From: an uncultured Bacilli bacterium
Lineage (GTDB): Bacteria; Bacillota_I; Bacilli_A; RF39; UBA660
Length of the DNA stretch: 28,610 bases
Assembly: GCA_934096015.1 (NCBI GenBank)
Contig: CAKOLD010000011.1
Span: forward strand, 1 to 28,610
Reading direction: 5' to 3'
How positions within the stretch are numbered: position 1 is the stretch's first letter; each line of letters begins with the position of its first letter. Below, piece after piece: positions 1-6,504 of this stretch. Below the pieces are notes generated by a model that saw only the letters and a list, made by a program, of their open reading frames with translations, was not told the DNA's origin and made no database searches. Position numbers and translations under genes: made by a program.

Positions 1-23
1 CCTGGAACCCTATACTACTTACC

Positions 24-53
24 ATTATACAATTACCCCCCCCCCCTTGTCAA
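24..53 (-). promoter_or_regulatory. Promoter with an 11-G tract in its spacer, reading left out of the window
   Basis: On the minus strand there is a perfect -35 TTGACA (48-53) and a perfect -10 TATAAT (24-29). They are separated by 18 bases, of which 11 are an unbroken G run (C run at 36-46 on the plus strand). The driven gene lies beyond the left edge. A G run this long is very unlikely by chance in DNA this AT-rich, and a second promoter at 15774-15806 has the same TTGACA-A-poly(G) design. Change in tract length would alter -35/-10 spacing; the present spacing of 18 is close to the optimum of 17, so this copy is predicted to be active. The promoter elements are seen directly; switching is inferred. 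Confidence 0.8.
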
Positions 54-75
54 GCACTAAAAAGAATGTTAAACT
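47..75 (+). promoter_or_regulatory. tmcAL promoter, back to back with the G-tract promoter
   Basis: TTGTCA (47-52), 17 bases, then TAAACT (70-75) preceded by TGT, an extended -10. The -35 overlaps the -35 of the divergent minus-strand promoter, so the two probably compete for polymerase. The transcript would start near 82, about 11 bases before the tmcAL start codon, just in time to include the GGTG ribosome-binding site at 83-86. Confidence 0.5.
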
Positions 76-92
76 AACTTAGTGGTGATTAA

Positions 93-1196
93 ATGGAAAC
101 TATTGGAATTATTGCTGAATATAATCCTTTTCATAATGGACATATTTTTCATATAAATAAAATTAAGGAACTTTATCCAGATTCTTTAATAATACTTATA
201 TTAAATGGTTATTTTTTAGAAAGAGGAGAAATAAGTATTATTTCTAAAGAAAATAAAACTAAATTAGCTTTAGAAAATAATATAGATATAGTTATAGAAT
301 TACCCTTGATTTTTGGAAGTCAATCAGCAGATACATTTGCAAATATTTCAATGTTTCTATTAAATGAATTAAAAGTTAATAAAGTTATATTTGGAAGTGA
401 ATCTAATGATATTAATTTATTAACAGATATTGCTAAGAAACAAATAAATGAAGAATTAAATATTAAGAAATATTTAAATGAAGGATTTAATTATCCAACA
501 AGCTTAAATAAAGCCTTAAATATAAATATTAATAAGCCTAATGATATTTTAGGTATTACATATATTAAAGCAATTATAAAAAACAATTATAAAATAGAAC
601 CTATAACAATTAAAAGAACAAATGATTATCATGATTTAAATAGTAATGATTATATTATTAGTGCTAGTAATATTAGAAATAAAATTAAAAATAAAGAAGA
701 GATTTATAAATATTTACCAAATACTGATTATTTAAATTCTATAGATGAAACTTTATTATTTAATTTAATAAAATATAAAATAATTAGCGAAGATAATCTT
801 CAACAATTTTTAACAGTAGATGAAGGAATAGAATATAAATTAAAAAATGTAATAAATGAGGTAAATAGCGTTGATGAATTAATTCAAAGAATTAAATCTA
901 AGAGATATACTTACAACCGCTTAAAAAGAATGCTTATACATATATTAATTGGAATTAAGAAAGAGGATAATAATTTACCAATAACTTTTATTAAATTATT
1001 GGGTTTTAATAATAAAGGACAAAATTATATAAATAAAATTAAAAAACAAACTCAGGTGCCAATTTTAACTAAATTGGATAATAAAGATAAAATTAGGTTG
1101 TATGAATTAAAAGCAGCTAATATTTATGAGATGCTAACTAAAGAGAAAGTAACTACATTTGAATTTTTAAATAAACCCATTAGAAAGATTATTTAA
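93..1196 (+). CDS. tmcAL: tRNA(Met) cytidine acetate ligase TmcAL (YlbM family)
   Basis: Uses acetate and ATP to acetylate the wobble cytidine (ac4C34) of elongator tRNA-Met in the cytoplasm. The N terminus has the family signature GIIAEYNPFHNGH, including the HxGH nucleotidyltransferase motif at residues 14-17. The conserved stretches ELPLIFGSQSAD (about 69-80), FGSES (about 99-103) and SASNIRNKIKN (about 191-201) also fit the YlbM/TmcAL family. At 367 residues it is slightly short of the usual 380-420. The start is supported by GGTGATT seven bases upstream. It is one of only two intact plus-strand genes here and is closed by a terminator that overlaps its stop codon. In Bacilli ylbM usually sits elsewhere; here it faces rpsP-khpA tail to tail. 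Confidence 0.93.
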   Translation: METIGIIAEYNPFHNGHIFHINKIKELYPDSLIILILNGYFLERGEISIISKENKTKLALENNIDIVIELPLIFGSQSADTFANISMFLLNELKVNKVIFGSESNDINLLTDIAKKQINEELNIKKYLNEGFNYPTSLNKALNININKPNDILGITYIKAIIKNNYKIEPITIKRTNDYHDLNSNDYIISASNIRNKIKNKEEIYKYLPNTDYLNSIDETLLFNLIKYKIISEDNLQQFLTVDEGIEYKLKNVINEVNSVDELIQRIKSKRYTYNRLKRMLIHILIGIKKEDNNLPITFIKLLGFNNKGQNYINKIKKQTQVPILTKLDNKDKIRLYELKAANIYEMLTKEKVTTFEFLNKPIRKII

Positions 1197-1211
1197 ATAT
1201 AATCTTTTTTT
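1184..1211 (+). terminator. Rho-independent terminator of tmcAL
   Basis: A 9-bp perfect stem (1184-1192 with 1199-1207) and a 6-base loop, followed by a T run to 1211. The tmcAL stop codon is inside the loop. Confidence 0.8.
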
Positions 1212-1213
1212 AA

Positions 1214-1241
1214 TAAAAAAAGATTCATTTAAAATGAATCT
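1214..1241 (-). terminator. Rho-independent terminator of rpsP-khpA
   Basis: On the minus strand AGATTCATTT pairs with AAATGAATCT (1221-1230 with 1232-1241), followed by seven U (A run 1214-1220). The stem includes the last codons and the stop of khpA. The tmcAL terminator lies next to it, facing the other way. Confidence 0.8.
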
Positions 1242-1480
1242 ACGTTTATTTTAACTCTTTTTAAACCTTTATTATAAGCGGTTGCTTGAATTAAGGTTCT
1301 AATTGCTTGGATGTTTTTACCACTTTTTCCAACAACTCTTCCCATATCAGCTTCAGGAACAATTATTTCTAAAATGATATTTTCATCTTCGTCTAAAAAG
1401 TCTTTAACTTTAACCATATCAGGTTCTTTAACTAAATATTTAATTAATCCTTCTGTAAAAGATACTAACTCACTAATCAT
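1229..1480 (-). CDS. khpA: KH-domain RNA-binding protein KhpA (YlqC)
   Basis: Small single-KH RNA-binding protein; in Firmicutes KhpA pairs with KhpB (Jag/EloR) and affects cell elongation and division. The GxxG loop is visible as VVGKSGKNIQAIRTLI at about residues 49-64, in the type II KH arrangement. At 83 residues it has the usual length. It starts four bases after the rpsP stop, with AAGAAGGAAAA as ribosome-binding site inside the end of rpsP, so the two are one transcript. This rpsP-khpA pairing is standard in Firmicutes, where rimM and trmD often follow; here a terminator follows instead. Confidence 0.95.
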   Translation of the reverse strand: MISELVSFTEGLIKYLVKEPDMVKVKDFLDEDENIILEIIVPEADMGRVVGKSGKNIQAIRTLIQATAYNKGLKRVKINVDSF

Positions 1481-1483
1481 ATA

Positions 1484-1759
1484 TTATTTTCCTTCTTTTT
1501 TAGTGTTTTTATATTTAGCCCAAAGACCTGTCTTAGATAAAATGTTTTTTACAGTATCAGTTGGTTGAGCACCATTATTTAACCAATACAATGCTTTTTC
1601 TTCATCAACTTTAACATTGTCCGATTTAGCAATTGGATTATAAGTACCTACAGTTTCAATAAATCTACCATCTCTAGGGCTTCTAGAATCAGCAGCAACT
1701 ATTCTGTAAAAAGGTTTTTGTTTTGATCCCATTCTTTTTAATCTTAATTTAACAGCCAT
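1484..1759 (-). CDS. rpsP: 30S ribosomal protein S16
   Basis: The N terminus MAVKLRLKRMGSKQKPFYRI and the DSRSPRDGRFIE stretch are diagnostic for bS16. I start it at 1759 rather than at the in-frame codon six residues upstream, because AAGGAGG (1766-1772) is placed correctly for this ATG and bS16 begins MAVKIRL in most bacteria. This gives 91 residues, the usual size. It is first gene of the rpsP-khpA unit behind a strong promoter. Confidence 0.98.
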   Translation of the reverse strand: MAVKLRLKRMGSKQKPFYRIVAADSRSPRDGRFIETVGTYNPIAKSDNVKVDEEKALYWLNNGAQPTDTVKNILSKTGLWAKYKNTKKEGK

Positions 1760-1785
1760 AACTATCCTCCTTCTCAATTACTAAT

Positions 1786-1814
1786 AGTATACAAAAAAAT
1801 AAGTGTTGTGTCAA
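1786..1814 (-). promoter_or_regulatory. Strong housekeeping promoter of rpsP-khpA
   Basis: On the minus strand, TTGACA (1809-1814), a 17-base spacer and TATACT (1786-1791). The -35 lies within a 9-bp inverted repeat (1808-1816 with 1823-1831, one G-U pair, six-base loop) that begins at the stop codon of the upstream gene. That hairpin may end upstream transcription weakly, but it has no adjacent U run. Confidence 0.85.
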
Positions 1815-1830
1815 CCTTTTTTGGTTAACA

Positions 1831-2229
1831 CTATAACTTATTTTTTATTTTATTCATTACATCTTCATAATATTCAGTAAATCCGTATGAATTAACATTT
1901 TGTTCCATCTTTTGCATAAGTCTAATCATTGTGACATTATCTAATACGGCTGTAATTTTACCAAGTTTATGTTCTGGCAAATAAACAGCACTATTAAGTT
2001 TTGCAAAATATAATTTTTTCATTTTCTTATTTGTTATTGGTAAAAAATAATAGTTTTGAGGATTTCTATTATATGAATCAACTTGGCCAACTACTGGACA
2101 TAAACAATATATATTTTCATTATTTATTGATTCTTTAAATAAAATAATACACATTCTTTCAAAATTTTCATCATAATTACCATCTAAAAATTCAAAATTT
2201 TCTACTTTTACTATATCCCCTGTTTTCAT
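1831..2229 (-). CDS. Small protein resembling MazF/PemK-type toxins
   Basis: A 132-residue soluble protein. The opening MKTGDIVKVENFEF, the central RMCIILF strand followed by CPVVGQVDSY, and a C-terminal GKITAVLDNVTMIRLMQKM resemble the strand order and 'resolution of contacts' tail of the MazF/PemK SH3-like fold (GDIV..., RP.LVL, ...). The match is loose: the usual RP is RM, and the catalytic Arg/Thr pair cannot be assigned with certainty. No antitoxin-sized gene lies next to it, so a toxin role is not supported by context. AGGAGAAATT precedes the start. Treat the family call as tentative. Confidence 0.4.
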   Translation of the reverse strand: MKTGDIVKVENFEFLDGNYDENFERMCIILFKESINNENIYCLCPVVGQVDSYNRNPQNYYFLPITNKKMKKLYFAKLNSAVYLPEHKLGKITAVLDNVTMIRLMQKMEQNVNSYGFTEYYEDVMNKIKNKL

Positions 2230-2250
2230 AATTTCTCCTAACTGAGTGTT

Positions 2251-2279
2251 ATTCTAACATAAAAAAAGCACTATTTAAA
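2251..2279 (-). promoter_or_regulatory. Possible promoter of the MazF-like gene
   Basis: TTTAAA (2274-2279), 17 bases, TAGAAT (2251-2256) preceded by TGT. The -35 is weak and lies within the cotE terminator; the extended -10 is the better part. Confidence 0.35.
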
Positions 2280-2283
2280 GTGC
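2261..2283 (-). terminator. Terminator of cotE
   Basis: GCACT...AGTGC stem (2268-2272 with 2279-2283), six-base loop, then seven or more U on the minus strand (A run 2261-2267). It lies directly after the cotE stop. Confidence 0.7.
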
Positions 2284-2286
2284 AAA

Positions 2287-2823
2287 TTATTCAATATAGT
2301 CTTCAGTAATTAAATCATCTATTTTTTCTATTTCTTCGTCAACAGATGTATCATCTTCTAATTCTTCATAATCGTCAAATTCATCTTCTACACTTACTTT
2401 AACTTTAGCATCTCCAATGATTTCTGCACCCATTTCTTTATGAACAGTTAAATTAACACTATTGTCCTTTACATTAACATCAGTTACACTTGGTTGATTT
2501 AAGCTTCTGACAATAATGTCACTTGAATTATTAAATTCTCCTTTTTCACTTATTTTAATATTCATCGTATCTTGATAGTTAAAACGATTTACTAGTACAT
2601 TAGTTTTGGTGTTATTATCATATGAATACCACACATTAACATCGTAAGCTCCATTAATAACGACTTTTCCATTATTATTAATACCATTAAAAGTATGATT
2701 GATTACCCAACACCCAAGAACAGTATCTATATTAGTATCAGTATTAATTGTTAATTTTTTATCTGTAGTTTTTTTACCTTTACCAATAATTGCTTTAGTT
2801 ACTATTTCTTTAAAGTATGCCAT
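2287..2823 (-). CDS. cotE: Outer spore coat protein CotE homologue
   Basis: CotE is the morphogenetic protein that directs assembly of the outer coat on the forespore surface in Bacillus. The match is strong from memory of the B. subtilis protein: an N-terminal YFKEIVTKAIIGKGKK, then ILGCWVINH-like VLGCWVINHTFNG (about 35-47), GAYDVNVWYSYDNNTKT (about 58-74), and an acidic C-terminal tail rich in D and E. Length is 178 residues against about 181. I start at the ATG at 2823, because GAGGAG (2831-2836) is seven bases upstream; a GTG five codons earlier overlaps that site. It forms a single-gene unit. No other spore gene is in the window, so whether the host sporulates is open. A sigma-K-like sequence lies upstream. 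Confidence 0.9.
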   Translation of the reverse strand: MAYFKEIVTKAIIGKGKKTTDKKLTINTDTNIDTVLGCWVINHTFNGINNNGKVVINGAYDVNVWYSYDNNTKTNVLVNRFNYQDTMNIKISEKGEFNNSSDIIVRSLNQPSVTDVNVKDNSVNLTVHKEMGAEIIGDAKVKVSVEDEFDDYEELEDDTSVDEEIEKIDDLITEDYIE

Positions 2824-2840
2824 TTTATCACTCCTCACTT

Positions 2841-2867
2841 TAATGTATGCAAATTACCTAAAAAAGT
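2841..2867 (-). promoter_or_regulatory. Sigma-K-like (mother-cell sporulation) promoter candidate for cotE
   Basis: On the minus strand an AC dinucleotide (2866-2867) is followed by 16 bases and CATACATTA (2841-2849). This fits the Bacillus sigma-K consensus AC-N15/16-CATANNNTA. The -10 also fits the sigma-E pattern CATACAnT, but no sigma-E -35 is present. No good sigma-A promoter is seen in the same gap on this strand. The consensus is short, so the match carries weight mainly because the gene is cotE, which Bacillus transcribes from sigma-E and sigma-K promoters. Confidence 0.5.
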
Positions 2868-2895
2868 TAACAAATTAAAATACTTATGTTAAAAT
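2867..2895 (+). promoter_or_regulatory. Promoter of the HIT-family gene
   Basis: TTAACA (2867-2872), 17 bases, TAAAAT (2890-2895) with TGT in front, an extended -10. Transcription would start about 10 bases before the ATG at 2912. It diverges from the cotE promoter. Confidence 0.6.
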
Positions 2896-2911
2896 AAATT
2901 TAGGTGATTGA

Positions 2912-3277
2912 ATGGATTGTATATTTTGTAAAATTGCTAATAATGAAGCAGATAGTTTTAAGATTTATGAAAATGATTTGATAAAAGTTTTTTTGGATTT
3001 AAATCCTAATTCAAATGGTCATATGTTAGTAATACCTAAAAAACATATAACTGATTTTACAGAAATGGACAGTGAAACAATAGTTGCAATTAATGATGGT
3101 GTTAAAGAAATGCAAAAATTAATAATGGAAAAACTTAATCCTGATGCAATTAGATTAGTTGTAAATTATGGATTTTTACAGGCAGTAAAGCATTATCATG
3201 TTCATATAATTCCTATTAATAAAAAGGTTGAGAAAATTAAACCAATAGAAGAAGTATATGAAATTCTTACTAAATAA
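2912..3277 (+). CDS. hit: HIT-family nucleotide hydrolase
   Basis: Histidine-triad protein of the HinT type, expected to hydrolyse nucleoside phosphoramidates such as aminoacyl-adenylates. The N-terminal CIFCKI carries the CxxC of zinc-binding HIT proteins. The active site HYHVHIIP (HxHxH) is at about residues 94-101, followed by a short tail. The residue block before it, NYGFLQAVKHYHVH, lacks the usual GQ glycine but keeps the glutamine. At 121 residues it is slightly shorter than the usual 130-145. AGGTG lies six bases before the start. Monocistronic, with its own promoter and terminator. Confidence 0.93.
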   Translation: MDCIFCKIANNEADSFKIYENDLIKVFLDLNPNSNGHMLVIPKKHITDFTEMDSETIVAINDGVKEMQKLIMEKLNPDAIRLVVNYGFLQAVKHYHVHIIPINKKVEKIKPIEEVYEILTK

Positions 3278-3299
3278 AGTATCATAAGATACTTTTTTT
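3276..3299 (+). terminator. Terminator of the HIT gene
   Basis: AAAGTATC (3276-3283) pairs with GATACTTT (3288-3295) around a four-base loop; the T run reaches 3299. Confidence 0.85.
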
Positions 3300-3305
3300 A
3301 TTTAA

Positions 3306-3329
3306 TAAAAAAACAAGCACATGCTTGTT
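3306..3329 (-). terminator. Terminator of the rlmN-prpC-prkC-rsgA-rpe operon
   Basis: On the minus strand AACAAGC pairs with GCTTGTT (3312-3318 with 3323-3329) around a four-base loop, then U6 or more (A run 3306-3311). It overlaps the rpe stop codon and ends the operon. Confidence 0.85.
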
Positions 3330-3957
3330 AACGTAATGAATTTATCTTATCTTGATAATCATCGTTCATACAAATATATGATCCACTAACGACCATATCA
3401 CAGTCTTTAACTTCATTAATGGTTTCATTATTAATACCACCATCAATGCTAATTACAAAATTATAACCATTTTCTTCTCTAAGTTTTTTTAATTCTGCAA
3501 TTTTAGGTACTACATCTGAAATAAACTTTTGTCCACCTTTACCAGGTTCTACACTCATTATTAAAACTTGTTCTATGTCATATAAGTAATCTTTTATTTT
3601 AGAAACCGGAGTGTTAGGTTTTATACTTAATCCAGAATTTAATCCATAGCAATGTATTAGAGAAATCAATTCTTTTAGATCTTTTTCTACTTCTGCATGT
3701 ACTGTAATATATTCTGTATTTAAGTTAATATATTCTTTAATATATTTTTTGGGATTACTACACATTAAATGAACATCTAACATCTTTTCATTATCTTTTT
3801 GCCATTCTAAAAATTCGGAAAATCCAAAATTTTTATTTTCTACAAAATTCCCATCCATTACATCAACGTGTAAATAATCACAATCAGTATTATTTAACTT
3901 ATTTATAGTTTCTTCTGGACTATTTTTACTTTTTATAAAAGATACGGATACTTTCAT
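3328..3957 (-). CDS. rpe: Ribulose-phosphate 3-epimerase
   Basis: Interconverts ribulose 5-phosphate and xylulose 5-phosphate in the pentose phosphate pathway; a TIM barrel. Metal and catalytic motifs are present: HVDVMDGNFVENKNFG (about 30-45), DVHLM (about 61-65), MSVEPGKGGQKFI (about 134-146) and SIDGGIN with the second catalytic Asp (about 170-176). The first strand is unusual: VSVSFIKSK replaces the common PSILSADF, so one normally conserved serine is a lysine. 209 residues, slightly short of the usual 215-220. It overlaps rsgA by four bases (ATGA) and has AGGAGG before its start. rsgA-rpe adjacency is typical of Firmicutes. Confidence 0.93.
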   Translation of the reverse strand: MKVSVSFIKSKNSPEETINKLNNTDCDYLHVDVMDGNFVENKNFGFSEFLEWQKDNEKMLDVHLMCSNPKKYIKEYINLNTEYITVHAEVEKDLKELISLIHCYGLNSGLSIKPNTPVSKIKDYLYDIEQVLIMSVEPGKGGQKFISDVVPKIAELKKLREENGYNFVISIDGGINNETINEVKDCDMVVSGSYICMNDDYQDKINSLR

Positions 3958-4778
3958 TTTTGCCTCCTAAATTTTAAATAATTTTCATACCTACTTTTTA
4001 ATATTTTATTATTATTTACTAATTTTATAACAGCACATCCTTGTTCATTGATGTGGTTACAATCTTGATATTTGCAATTAACATTAAATTCTTTAAAACT
4101 ATTTTTTATTTCTTCATTAGTAATATCGTTAATATCTAAAGCAGAAAAACCTGGAGTATCTGCTATTAAAGAATTTTTATAATTAAATAGTTCAACGTGT
4201 CTAGTTGTATGTTTTCCTCTGCCTAAAGCTCTACTAATTTCATTGGTAGCAAGATTTAAACTTTTATCTATTTTATTGAGTAATGAGGATTTCCCAGCAC
4301 CTGTTTGACCAGTTAGTACAACTGTTTTTTTATTAATATATTTTGTTAATTTTCTTAATTCTGTGTTTTTTATTACTGGTATATCTAATTTTTTATAGTA
4401 TTTAATTATTTTTTGTAATTCTCTTTTTTCTTTAAAATCTAAGAGATCTAGTTTAGTTAATACTATAATTGGTTCTATTTTTTTAGAAATTATTATTGTT
4501 AATAATTTATCTAATAAATTTAAAGATAGGTTTGGCTCTTTAACACTTGTTACAATGATTGCTGAATCTATATTAGCGATCATTGGTCTATCTAAACTAT
4601 TAATTCTTTTTTTTATTTCTAAAATATAATTGTTTTCTGTATCAATTACTACTTTGTCTCCAACAAGAGGAGTTATTCCTTCATTACGAAATTTTCCTCT
4701 TGCTCGACATTCATAATATTTGCCATCAACTTCTACTGTATATAAATTACTAATTATTTTAACGATAGTTCCGTTCAT
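3954..4778 (-). CDS. rsgA: Ribosome small-subunit-dependent GTPase RsgA (YloQ)
   Basis: Circularly permuted GTPase that helps late 30S subunit maturation. It has an N-terminal OB fold with RARGKFR and PLVGDKVVI (about 25-46), G4 as LTKLD (about 112-116), the P loop GQTGAGKSS (about 157-165), GRGKHTTRH switch I (about 187-195) and DTPGF (about 207-211). The C-terminal zinc knuckle supplies C-x4-C-x-H-x5-C. Length of 274 is slightly below the usual 290-300. It starts seven bases after the prkC stop with only a weak ribosome-binding site, suggesting coupled translation, and ends in TGA, evidence that UGA is a stop here. Confidence 0.96.
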   Translation of the reverse strand: MNGTIVKIISNLYTVEVDGKYYECRARGKFRNEGITPLVGDKVVIDTENNYILEIKKRINSLDRPMIANIDSAIIVTSVKEPNLSLNLLDKLLTIIISKKIEPIIVLTKLDLLDFKEKRELQKIIKYYKKLDIPVIKNTELRKLTKYINKKTVVLTGQTGAGKSSLLNKIDKSLNLATNEISRALGRGKHTTRHVELFNYKNSLIADTPGFSALDINDITNEEIKNSFKEFNVNCKYQDCNHINEQGCAVIKLVNNNKILKSRYENYLKFRRQK

Positions 4779-4785
4779 AATTTAA

Positions 4786-6504
4786 TTAATCAACCGTTTC
4801 TACCCCATAACTTTCAGGTTCTGTAGCAATGACAATTTTTAATGACATGCCACTGATTACTGTTGATCCTGCCTCTCTATTTTGACTTATAATTGTTCCT
4901 GCTGCATATTCGCTTGTTTCTTCATATTGTACATTTAATTCCAAATTATATTTAGTAGCGAAAGCTTCAATATCTTTTAAGGAATAAGTATTACTTGTAA
5001 AATCAGGATATTCTGCTGTCATGTCAGGTATATGTAATGTAACAGTATCTCCTTCTTTAACTACTGTACCTACTGCTGGTTCAAAGGAAATAATTTGACC
5101 GTCTTCATAGTCACTAGGATTATCAACTTTATCATTTACAACTACAACGTATAGATTATACATTTCTTGTAAAACGCCTTTTATTTCAAGGTAGTTCTTT
5201 CCTTTTAAATCTTCCATAGTGTAACCTCCTACACCTGTGGATTCATAAAGTATAATAGAAGTACCTTCTTTTACAGTTCTTCCAGCCGCTGGACTAGTTT
5301 TTACAACTTTTCCTTCTTTGATTGTATCACTTGTTGTTTGTTTTAACTCTGCTTGAACTTCAAATCCAGCTTTTTTTAGAATTTTTTCTGCTTCTACGAC
5401 GGTTTTGTCACTAACATCTGGTACTTCAACGTCAGGATTAGAAAGAATTCTTGGTAATAAGAAAACTAAGGCTGTAGTTATAACAATTAATCCTGTAAAT
5501 AAAATTCCTAGAATTAAAAGTAATTTATTTTCTTTTTTCTTAACATCATTTTCAGTAATTTGTTCCACTTTTACTTCCTCCTTTTTAGTATTATTACTTT
5601 CTTTAGTTTTTTTAGTTTTCTTTTCATCTACTTCATCTAAATCTGGATATGGAAGCACATATATGGCTTCATTAGCTCTAGCTGGACTTAAACAAGTTTT
5701 TAAATCTTCATGCATTTCTCTAGCATCTGTGTACCTGTTTTTTATATTTTTAGATGTTGATTTAATAATAATATTTTCTACTGATTGAGGAATAGTGTCA
5801 TCTATTTGTCTTACACTAGGAATTTTTTCTTTCAAATGTTTCAAAGCTATTTCAACAGCATTATCACCTTTATAAGGAAGTGTACCAGTTAATAGTTCAA
5901 AAAATAGAATTCCCATGGAATAGATATCACTTTGAATTGTTGAGCCTTTACCATTTGCTTGTTCTGGTGGTAAATAATGAACACTACCCATTACTGAGTT
6001 TGTTTGAGTTAATTGAGTACTATTTAATGCCATAGCAATTCCAAAATCAGTAATTTTTACCATACCGTTTTCTAAGATCATGATATTTTGAGGTTTAATA
6101 TCTCTATGAATTATGTAATGGTCATGAGCAGCACTCATACCATCAGTTATTTGTAACATGATATCTACTGCTTCACTTAAAGTTAATTTACCACGTTTTT
6201 TTAATAGTTGTTTTAAATGTTTACCTTCTATATATTCCATAACGATGTAATAAAGTCCATTATCCTCACCAACATCATAAACTTCTACAATATTAGGATG
6301 ACTTAAACTACTGGCACTTAAAGCTTCTCTTTGAAATCTTCTTACAAATTTTTCATCAGTAGCTAAGTCGCCTCTTAAAATTTTAACTGCTACATTTCTA
6401 TCTAATATAATGTCGTAAGCTAAGTAAACATTAGCCATACCACCTTCGCCAATTGTTTTAATGATCTGATATCGATCATTTATTTTTTGCCCCTTCATTA
6501 TCAT
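4786..6504 (-). CDS. prkC: Ser/Thr protein kinase PrkC with PASTA domains
   Basis: Membrane Hanks-type kinase that senses muropeptides or lipid II and controls cell-wall processes. The kinase domain (about 11-270) shows the glycine loop GEGGMANVY, catalytic Lys41 in VAVKIL, HRDIKPQNI, DFGIA and the SVHYLPPEQ activation end. A juxtamembrane charged linker is followed by one transmembrane segment (LLLILGILFTGLIVITTALV, about 333-352). Three PASTA repeats follow, seen from VEVPDVSDKT, YTMEDLKGKN and AEYPDFTSNT. 572 residues; many homologues have three to five PASTA units. The start codon overlaps the prpC stop by one base; a second ATG two codons later is possible. It indicates a peptidoglycan-containing cell. 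Confidence 0.97.
   Translation of the reverse strand: MIMKGQKINDRYQIIKTIGEGGMANVYLAYDIILDRNVAVKILRGDLATDEKFVRRFQREALSASSLSHPNIVEVYDVGEDNGLYYIVMEYIEGKHLKQLLKKRGKLTLSEAVDIMLQITDGMSAAHDHYIIHRDIKPQNIMILENGMVKITDFGIAMALNSTQLTQTNSVMGSVHYLPPEQANGKGSTIQSDIYSMGILFFELLTGTLPYKGDNAVEIALKHLKEKIPSVRQIDDTIPQSVENIIIKSTSKNIKNRYTDAREMHEDLKTCLSPARANEAIYVLPYPDLDEVDEKKTKKTKESNNTKKEEVKVEQITENDVKKKENKLLLILGILFTGLIVITTALVFLLPRILSNPDVEVPDVSDKTVVEAEKILKKAGFEVQAELKQTTSDTIKEGKVVKTSPAAGRTVKEGTSIILYESTGVGGYTMEDLKGKNYLEIKGVLQEMYNLYVVVVNDKVDNPSDYEDGQIISFEPAVGTVVKEGDTVTLHIPDMTAEYPDFTSNTYSLKDIEAFATKYNLELNVQYEETSEYAAGTIISQNREAGSTVISGMSLKIVIATEPESYGVETVD

Noticed and set aside
36..46. C runs as assembly or sequencing artefacts
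   Set aside because: Both runs sit in the same place between matched -35 and -10 hexamers, which artefacts would not produce; exact lengths may still be uncertain.
1804..1831. Hairpin after the MazF-like gene as a rho-independent terminator
   Set aside because: The stem is good, but no U run follows directly; its right arm is better explained as containing the -35 of the rpsP promoter.
1831..2838. Toxin-antitoxin pair formed by the MazF-like gene and its upstream neighbour
   Set aside because: The upstream gene is cotE, with its own terminator between the two; no antitoxin-like frame is adjacent.
5405..5788. Open frames opposite prkC, lon, cotE-region and surface-protein genes
   Set aside because: They are antisense shadows of well-supported genes, with low-complexity Ser/Phe/Leu-rich products and no ribosome-binding sites.
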